Shown here piece after piece: positions 14,740 to 18,612 of a stretch of DNA of 18,612 nucleotides. Numbering within the stretch: the first letter of the stretch is position 1; the number at the start of each line of letters is the position of its first letter. The notes below the pieces were generated by a model. It ran no database searches, was not told where the DNA came from, and was given only the letters and a program-made list of their open reading frames with translations. Position numbers and translations under genes: made by a program. The DNA is from Leptospirillum sp. (GTDB lineage Bacteria > Nitrospirota > Leptospirillia > Leptospirillales > Leptospirillaceae): contig DAIEST010000116.1 in NCBI GenBank assembly GCA_027346125.1, forward strand, positions 1-18,612, read 5' to 3'.

Positions 14740-15053
14740 TGGAAGAGAGCGAAACGGCGGAAGAGGCCGAGCGGATGTCGGGGATGGTCCCGATGGAGGA
14801 TCCCGTCTTCCGCTGGGGAGAACGGGTCGTGGCGGCCGTGGATCTCAGAAACGACGGATCGTTCTCCGGGGTGGGGGCGGACGAGGTGGTCGAACCCCGG
14901 GGAGCGGAAGGGGAAGTGGTCCGGATCGGGTTCGCTCCGGAGAGTCGCCAGATCGTCTACCTGGTCGAGTTCGGGGACGGCAGGGTGGTCGGTTGTTTCG
15001 AGGAGGAACTGTCGGGACGGGGTTCGGACGGGAGTCCGGCGGGACCTGTTTAA
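14739..15053 (+). CDS. NifZ-family protein, second copy
   Basis: 104 aa. Aligns by eye with the preceding NifZ: FRWGERV, LRNDGSFSG, PRGAEGEVVRIGF, IVYLVEFGDGRVVGCFEEEL. It is more diverged than the first copy, has an acidic N-terminal 20 residues, and lacks the GTFLQQ motif. It starts one base inside the nifZ stop, so the pair is translated together. It may be a half of a duplicated NifZ acting as a hetero-pair. Family confidence is good; a distinct role is unknown. Confidence 0.85.
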   Translation: MEESETAEEAERMSGMVPMEDPVFRWGERVVAAVDLRNDGSFSGVGADEVVEPRGAEGEVVRIGFAPESRQIVYLVEFGDGRVVGCFEEELSGRGSDGSPAGPV

Positions 15054-15085
15054 GGAAGAGATCTTCTAGATTCCGGAGGAATGTC

Positions 15086-15406
15086 ATGGACCCATTCGAG
15101 GATGAAGAGGAAGGGATGGAGGATGAAGAGGACAACTCGGTCTCCATCGACAGTTTTTACCGGGCGATCGCCGTGGCGATGGAACCGTTCCGTCTGGAAA
15201 TGATTCTGGACGGTGGAGACATCCGGCTCGCCGGCGTTTCGACCGATGGCAGGGTATTCGTTCGAATCAAGGGGAGGGCGGCCTCCCTCTGCCAGCAGAA
15301 GAGGGAGGTCCTCCAGAAACTGGAGGGGGTCCTTCAGAAAACGGTACCTCAGGTCAGGCAGGTGATCTCGATCTGTCCGTCGACGCCTCTCGAGGAAGCC
15401 CAGTAA
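15086..15406 (+). CDS. Nfu/NifU C-terminal-like protein lacking the CXXC
   Basis: 106 aa. ATG at 15086 follows CGGAGGA (15074-15080); an ATG at 15081 is out of frame. Eleven of the first 16 residues are Asp or Glu. The rest resembles the Nfu domain of NifU: LDGGDIRLAGVSTDGRVFVRIKG, then a helix and VPQVRQVISI. In true Nfu domains a CXXC follows the RLxG strand and binds a [4Fe-4S] cluster between two subunits. Here the matching segment is AASLC (residues 65-69), so only one of the two cysteines (C69) remains; C97 is elsewhere. It may use a different ligand set or act without a cluster. The gene sits between nifZ and nifT. Confidence 0.78.
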   Translation: MDPFEDEEEGMEDEEDNSVSIDSFYRAIAVAMEPFRLEMILDGGDIRLAGVSTDGRVFVRIKGRAASLCQQKREVLQKLEGVLQKTVPQVRQVISICPSTPLEEAQ

Positions 15407-15427
15407 CGCGGATGAAAGGACTGATCC

Positions 15428-15643
15428 ATGAAAATCATGCTTCGCAAGAGCCCGGAAGGCGCATTCAGCGTGTACGTTCCCAAGAAAGACCTGGAAGAGA
15501 TGGTGGTGACCAGTGAAAAGGTCGGTCTCTGGGGAGGAACGGTGACGCTTTCCAACGGGCTGGTCCTCGCTTTGCCGGAGATGCCGGAAGAGGTCCGGTT
15601 TCCCGTGACGGTGGAGGCGCGGAAAGTCGGAGGCAGCCTGTGA
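15428..15643 (+). CDS. nifT: NifT/FixU family protein
   Basis: 71-aa protein, usual length for NifT. The whole sequence fits the family: MKIMLRKSPEG start, FSVYVPKKDLEE, VTSEKVGLWGGTVTLSNG and a C-terminal LPEMPEEVRFPVTVEARK. Function is still unclear and deletions in other diazotrophs have little effect. A weak GGA-type site precedes the ATG. The stop overlaps the start of the next gene by one base (TGATG). Confidence 0.95.
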   Translation: MKIMLRKSPEGAFSVYVPKKDLEEMVVTSEKVGLWGGTVTLSNGLVLALPEMPEEVRFPVTVEARKVGGSL

Positions 15644-15915
15644 TGGATGAAGGGACTCTCGAAACGATCCGGACCCGGCTTGAAGCACCGGGCGGTCCGG
15701 TCGGGGAAGAACTGATGAAGCTCAGGGCCGAGTTTCCCGGACTTCGGTTCGTGGTGGCGGAAGCCGCCGATGTGATCGAAGCTCCTTTGGTCTCCGGGGA
15801 GGGGTTCGACCTTCATCTGATCGATGTCAGGGACCATTGTGTGAAGATGACCCACCGGATGGAATCCGCCGGTGGCGTTCTCGTAGCGTTCAGGAAGATA
15901 CCGTCGAAGGGGTGA
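15643..15915 (+). CDS. Small protein of unknown function downstream of nifT
   Basis: 90 aa from ATG 15643, with GGAGG at 15629-15633; a GTG at 15640 is an equally coupled alternative. Not firmly recognised; it resembles small domain-of-unknown-function proteins I recall after nifT or nifZ in other clusters. Features are an N-terminal helix (LETIRTRLEAP), EFPGLRFVVAEAADV, then FDLHLIDVRDHCVKMTHR with a single Cys and two His, and a strand GGVLVAFRKI. The compact alpha-beta pattern and overlap with nifT suggest a nif accessory protein. Confidence 0.8.
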   Translation: MDEGTLETIRTRLEAPGGPVGEELMKLRAEFPGLRFVVAEAADVIEAPLVSGEGFDLHLIDVRDHCVKMTHRMESAGGVLVAFRKIPSKG

Positions 15916-16779
15916 ATGATGGGGATGGAATCGGAATTTGTAGAACTTTCGGAACTGTGGTCCGCCGGGCAGGTGATCCCTTATGTCGGGCCGGGGATCT
16001 GGGCCGGCCGGGAAGCGCCTTTTCCCGTGTCGCCGGAACAGCTGGCTCTCCATCTCGCAACGAAGGTCACCGTTCCGGGAAAGCTGAAAGGCAGACTCTG
16101 GGAGTCGGCCCAATACATTGAAAGCTTCAAGCACCGGAAAACGCTGGTTCACCTCATGAAGGAGAGCTTTTCCGGGAAAGCGCCCCTTCTTCCCCTGCAC
16201 GACGCCCTCCTGAAAGGGGTTCACGCTCCTCTGGTGGTGGACGTCTGGTATGACTCCACCCTTTCGGAAGCCATCGGAGAGGACCGGATCCAGATGACGG
16301 CCACGAGCCGCTCCGAACATCCGGGGCAGTGGTACCGGATCGACCGGAAGACCCGGGAAGGGTGGGTCTCCTGGAATGAAGAGGTTCCGGACCGGATGCC
16401 CGTTCTTTACAAACCGTTCGGGTCCCATGTTCCGGGGGGGGACTACATTGTCTCCGATGCCGATTTTGTCGAAATACTGACCGAGATCGACATTCAGACA
16501 CCTATCCCGCCGGAGGTTCAGGAAGCTCGGACAGGACGGAACTTCCTGTTTCTCGGATGCCGTTTCGACAATCAGACCTCTCGCATCTTTGCGCGCCAGA
16601 TCATGAAGCGGTCCGCCGACCGGCACTGGATGGTCGCGGATCATGAACTGACCCCCAAGGAGCGACGCTTTGTGGACGAACAGAAGATCCGGATCCTTCC
16701 GGTGGCGAACGGGGAGGATCTGATCCCGGCCCTCTCGACGGGGCTGGAAGCGCACGGGGCCCGCCGGGTTCTGGCATAG
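15916..16779 (+). CDS. SIR2-like domain protein, nif-associated, probably non-catalytic
   Basis: 287 aa. The fold call rests on QVIPYVGPGIW (residues 19-29), the place of the SIR2 GAG-type NAD loop, the LPLHDALLKGVHAPLVVDVWYD stretch near 92-113 split by the usual strand, YKPFGS (165-170), and the late FLFLGCRFDNQTSRIFARQ strand-loop, typical of SIR2_2-type domains. In active family members a TTNxD segment supplies a catalytic Asn and a KxHG segment a catalytic His; here these read DVWYD and KPFGS, so both look lost. It may bind NAD or a related nucleotide without cleaving it. ATGs at 15919 and 15925 are alternative starts; the AAGGGG at 15907 spaces best with 15919. Confidence 0.75.
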   Translation: MMGMESEFVELSELWSAGQVIPYVGPGIWAGREAPFPVSPEQLALHLATKVTVPGKLKGRLWESAQYIESFKHRKTLVHLMKESFSGKAPLLPLHDALLKGVHAPLVVDVWYDSTLSEAIGEDRIQMTATSRSEHPGQWYRIDRKTREGWVSWNEEVPDRMPVLYKPFGSHVPGGDYIVSDADFVEILTEIDIQTPIPPEVQEARTGRNFLFLGCRFDNQTSRIFARQIMKRSADRHWMVADHELTPKERRFVDEQKIRILPVANGEDLIPALSTGLEAHGARRVLA

Positions 16780-16808
16780 TCGGGCGCTCAAGACAGGGAG
16801 GATCCATC

Positions 16809-17108
16809 ATGCAACAGGTTTTGGGTGTGACGAAAAGCGGAGGACGCTGGACTCCCCGATTCGTGGAAGCGATCGACGAATCGAAATGCATCGGGTGTGG
16901 CCGGTGTTTCAAGGTGTGCGGCCGCGGCATTCTCGAACTCCAGGGCATCACCGAAGAGGGGGAGCGCGTTCTCCTTGATGACGGGAGCGATGAGGAGGTG
17001 GATCGCAAGATCATGACCATTGTCCATGGTGAACTGTGTGTCGGTTGTGAAGCCTGTGCCAAGGTCTGTCCCAAGAAGTGCTACACCCACAACGAACTGT
17101 CAGCCTGA
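16809..17108 (+). CDS. fdxB: Nif-specific ferredoxin III, FdxB
   Basis: 99-aa dicluster ferredoxin of the nif-specific FdxB type. First set C27-X2-C30-X2-C33-X3-C37 (KCIGCGRCFKVC); second set C77-X2-C80-X2-C83-X3-C87 (LCVGCEACAKVCPKKC), with an extra C91. The two sets are 40 residues apart with a helical insert, which separates it from bacterial 2[4Fe-4S] ferredoxins and matches the family. The GGGAGG site is clear. It probably passes electrons to nitrogenase or to maturation enzymes. nifW begins 11 bp after its stop. Confidence 0.93.
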   Translation: MQQVLGVTKSGGRWTPRFVEAIDESKCIGCGRCFKVCGRGILELQGITEEGERVLLDDGSDEEVDRKIMTIVHGELCVGCEACAKVCPKKCYTHNELSA

Positions 17109-17119
17109 AGGGAGATGCC

Positions 17120-17536
17120 ATGGAACGCTGGAAAGAGGGGGCCGGGTCGCTGGATCCGGCGTTGTCCGGACTGACGGATGCCGAGGATTATTTTGTCTTT
17201 TTCGATGTCCCTTTCGATGCCCGGGTCGTGCATGTCAACCGTCTTCATATCCTGAAGAAGTTCGGGGGGCTGAAGGGTGCGATCGATGCGAACTGGCCCG
17301 AGGGCGCCGGAGAAGTCAAGCGATTCGAGGCCTACCGGATCGCGCTTGAGCGGTCCTACGGAACCTTCATCGAATCGTCCGCCCGGGATGAAAAACTGTT
17401 CAAGGTGTTCAGGGATGTCTCCAACCCGATCAATGTCACCTTCGATCTTGATTCGGGCAACAAGGCACCGGCCGTTTCCCAGGTCGGCACGGTGTCCTCA
17501 ACGTTCTCCCCTGACTCGAATAAAGGAGCTGTCTGA
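17120..17536 (+). CDS. nifW: Nitrogenase-stabilising protein NifW
   Basis: 138 aa from ATG 17120, which has AAGGGAG at 17108-17114; an upstream in-frame ATG at 17078 would overlap fdxB and lacks a site. NifW protects or helps mature the MoFe protein, with effects on homocitrate use and oxygen tolerance in other species. Recognised by AEDYFVFFDVPFD, VVHVNRLHILKKF and YRIALERSYGTFI, then KLFKVF. The last 20 or so residues are Ser/Thr-rich and poorly conserved. The stop overlaps the nifI1 start (TGATG). Confidence 0.92.
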   Translation: MERWKEGAGSLDPALSGLTDAEDYFVFFDVPFDARVVHVNRLHILKKFGGLKGAIDANWPEGAGEVKRFEAYRIALERSYGTFIESSARDEKLFKVFRDVSNPINVTFDLDSGNKAPAVSQVGTVSSTFSPDSNKGAV

Positions 17537-17853
17537 TGAAAATGGTCCGGGCCATTGTGCGTCCAGAAAAGGAAAATGATGTGGTTCTTGCCCTAGAAGC
17601 CAAGGGATTCCCTGCGCTGACAAAGGCGAACGTGTTCGGCCGGGGGCGCCAGAAAGGGCTTTCCGTAGGGGCAGTCCATTACGATGAGTTGCCGAAGGTG
17701 ATGCTCCTGATCGTCGTACCCGATCAGGATGTGGAAACGGTTCTCCAGGTGATTCAGGATACGGCCCGGATCGGGTATGAGGGAGACGGCCGCATTTTTG
17801 TTTCTCCGGTTCTGGAATCCTATACCATCCGGACCGGAGAGAAGACGGTCTGA
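17536..17853 (+). CDS. nifI1: Nitrogenase-regulating PII protein NifI1
   Basis: 105-aa PII-family protein. The NifI1 pattern is strong: MKMVRAIVRPEK start, T-loop region NVFGRGRQKGLSVGAVHYDE, LPKVMLLIVV, and the C-loop GDGRIFVSPVLESYTIRTGE. The T-loop has no tyrosine at the GlnB uridylylation site, as expected of NifI. In methanogens NifI1 with NifI2 binds dinitrogenase and switches it off when nitrogen is plentiful, sensing 2-oxoglutarate, ATP and ADP. Here the gene overlaps the nifW stop by one base and has AAGGAG 7 bp upstream. Confidence 0.9.
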   Translation: MKMVRAIVRPEKENDVVLALEAKGFPALTKANVFGRGRQKGLSVGAVHYDELPKVMLLIVVPDQDVETVLQVIQDTARIGYEGDGRIFVSPVLESYTIRTGEKTV

Positions 17854-17899
17854 CGGAAGGAACGGGAATGTACAGTGTCGATGGGAAGAAAGGGAGAAG

Positions 17900-18319
17900 A
17901 TGAAGGAAATCGTGGCAATCATTCGCAGGGACAAGCTTTCGGAAACCCGTATGGCGCTCGAAGATGCCGGACTGGGGGAGATGACGGTCCATACGGTCAA
18001 CGGTCGGGGACGGCAGGGAGGAACGCTCATGACGGAGATCGATCCCGAAGTCCCCGCCGAGTTCGATGCCGTCTCCAGAATTACCCGGTACCCGACGCCG
18101 GCGGCGTACGCGCTGTCCCATTCCCTCACCCGACCCGTGTTCTGGATCCCGAAACGGATGATCCAGGTCGTGGTTCCGGACGACAAGGCCAGCCTCGTCA
18201 TTCGCGCGATCATGTCGGTCAACCGTTCGGGCCGTTTCGGGGATGGCCGTATCTTTGTCTGTCCCATCGAAGAAACTGTCCGGATCCGGACAGGGGAACG
18301 GGGAGAAGGCTCTTGCTAG
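17900..18319 (+). CDS. nifI2: Nitrogenase-regulating PII protein NifI2
   Basis: 139 aa. ATG at 17900 follows AAGGGAG. The PII core is seen in MKEIVAIIRRDKLSETRMAL, NGRGRQGG, MIQVVVPDDKASLVIRAIM and GDGRIFVCPIEETVRIRTGE. Between GRGRQGG and the next strand there is a T-loop of about 45 residues, roughly 25 longer than in NifI1 and holding Tyr and Trp residues; a long T-loop is the mark of NifI2. It partners NifI1, 46 bp upstream. The last residues (GERGEGSC) are probably flexible. Confidence 0.88.
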   Translation: MKEIVAIIRRDKLSETRMALEDAGLGEMTVHTVNGRGRQGGTLMTEIDPEVPAEFDAVSRITRYPTPAAYALSHSLTRPVFWIPKRMIQVVVPDDKASLVIRAIMSVNRSGRFGDGRIFVCPIEETVRIRTGERGEGSC

Positions 18320-18356
18320 ACGGATTGAATGTCTCTGGGCGGGGTTGATCTTTTTT

Positions 18357-18372
18357 TGTCATTGTTTTTACC
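18357..18372 (+). promoter_or_regulatory. Possible NifA upstream activator site (one mismatch)
   Basis: TGT-N10-ACC, against the NifA consensus TGT-N10-ACA. It lies about 105 bp upstream of the sigma-54-like -24 element, a normal distance for an enhancer. One mismatch in a 6-base motif makes this weak on its own. Confidence 0.3.
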
Positions 18373-18476
18373 AAATTGTCCCTTGCGTGTCATGCGGTAC
18401 CGTTCTGTCGGGGGGCATGATGCGTGAGAACGGCCTGGGACAGGGATCTTTTTTGTGGGTATCCGATTTTTCGGAC

Positions 18477-18492
18477 TGGCAGCTGAGTTGCA
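18477..18492 (+). promoter_or_regulatory. Sigma-54 (RpoN) -24/-12 promoter
   Basis: TGGCAGCTGAGTTGCA matches the RpoN consensus TGGCACGNNNNTTGCW with GG (18478-18479) and GC (18490-18491) at the required 12-bp offset. The only mismatches are at the C and G after TGGCA. It points along the + strand toward the gene starting at 18532, with a predicted transcript start near 18503. Confidence 0.7.
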
Positions 18493-18531
18493 CCCTCCTG
18501 AGGGGATCCTCGTGGAAGGGGGAGATGGACG

Positions 18532-18612
18532 ATGAAGACGATACTGGTGGTTCACTCCAGGGTGGGCGGAAAAACCCGCATTGTGGATGATCTTTTTGGA
18601 ATGGGTTTCGAT
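18532..18612 (+). CDS. Start of an unidentified gene (3'-truncated)
   Basis: 27 codons are visible before the window ends, beginning MKTILVVHSRVGGKTRIVDD. GGGGGAG at 18518-18524 precedes the ATG by 7 bp, and a sigma-54-type promoter lies 40 bp upstream. The first strand followed by a Gly-Gly-Lys-Thr turn suggests a nucleotide-binding or receiver-like alpha-beta fold, but too little is seen to name it. The promoter type suggests nitrogen-linked control. Confidence 0.55.
   Translation, partial: MKTILVVHSRVGGKTRIVDDLFGMGFD

Larger units (their letters stand above)
18320..18531 (+). promoter_or_regulatory. Intergenic regulatory region after nifI2
   Basis: The only gap over 100 bp in the window. 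It starts with an AT-rich patch (about 18349-18380), rare in this GC-rich locus, and ends with a sigma-54-type promoter and a ribosome site for the next gene. The AT-rich patch could be a NifA or IHF region. No convincing terminator for the nif transcript was found in it. Confidence 0.55.

Noticed and set aside
18320..18357. Possible intrinsic terminator after nifI2: AGAC/GTCT dyad and a later T-run at 18351-18357.
   Set aside because: The stem is only 4 bp and is separated from the T-run by about 16 bases, so it does not form a normal terminator.

Overview
The window is one nitrogen-fixation (nif) locus. All 23 coding regions lie on the + strand, tightly packed, often with overlapping stop and start codons. 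It opens inside nifH and runs through nifD, nifK, nifE, nifN, nifX, a DUF269 gene, nifB, fdxN, an iscA-type gene, a TPR-like gene, an LRV-type Fe-S repeat gene, a Rieske gene, nifS, a DegT-like gene, an unknown, two nifZ-type genes, an Nfu-like gene, nifT, an unknown, a SIR2-like gene, fdxB, nifW and the PII genes nifI1 and nifI2. A 212-bp gap carrying a sigma-54-type promoter then leads into one more gene that runs off the end. No tRNA, rRNA, CRISPR, insertion sequence or transposase was seen.

The DNA is GC-rich (about 60% by eye), codon style is uniform, and Shine-Dalgarno sites are strong. A Mo-nitrogenase cluster of Azotobacter-like protein content (nifENX, DUF269, nifB, fdxN, nifZ, nifT, nifW, fdxB) combined with NifI-type PII proteins best suits an acidophilic iron oxidiser of the Leptospirillum type (Nitrospirota). 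This is inference from content and my memory of such clusters, not a search; a GC-rich proteobacterium is the main alternative.

Layout. (1) 1-5399, structural and scaffold genes: nifH, nifDK and nifE, with strong RNA hairpins between nifH and nifD and two between nifK and nifE. (2) 5450-9698, cofactor synthesis and delivery: nifN, nifX, DUF269, nifB (radical SAM plus a NifX-like tail) and fdxN. (3) 9726-12948, an iron-sulfur module: A-type carrier, TPR-like protein, [4Fe-4S] LRV protein, Rieske protein and NifS. (4) 12945-16779, an accessory block: a DegT/AHBA-fold protein with His at the usual PLP-lysine position, two tandem NifZ proteins, an Nfu-like domain lacking its CXXC, NifT, two unknown small proteins and a SIR2-like protein that seems to lack the usual catalytic residues. 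(5) 16809-18319: FdxB, NifW and the two PII regulators. (6) 18320-18612: a regulatory gap and the start of an unidentified gene.

Together these genes encode nitrogenase (NifHDK), FeMo-cofactor assembly (NifB to NifEN, with NifX and DUF269), sulfur and Fe-S supply (NifS, IscA-type), P-cluster maturation and protection (NifZ, NifW), electron delivery (FdxN, FdxB, possibly the Rieske protein) and post-translational nitrogen control (NifI1/NifI2). nifU, nifV, nifQ, nifA, draT and draG are not in the window. The least understood parts are the repurposed-looking enzymes (DegT-like, SIR2-like, Nfu-like) and the unknown small proteins at 14199 and 15643.
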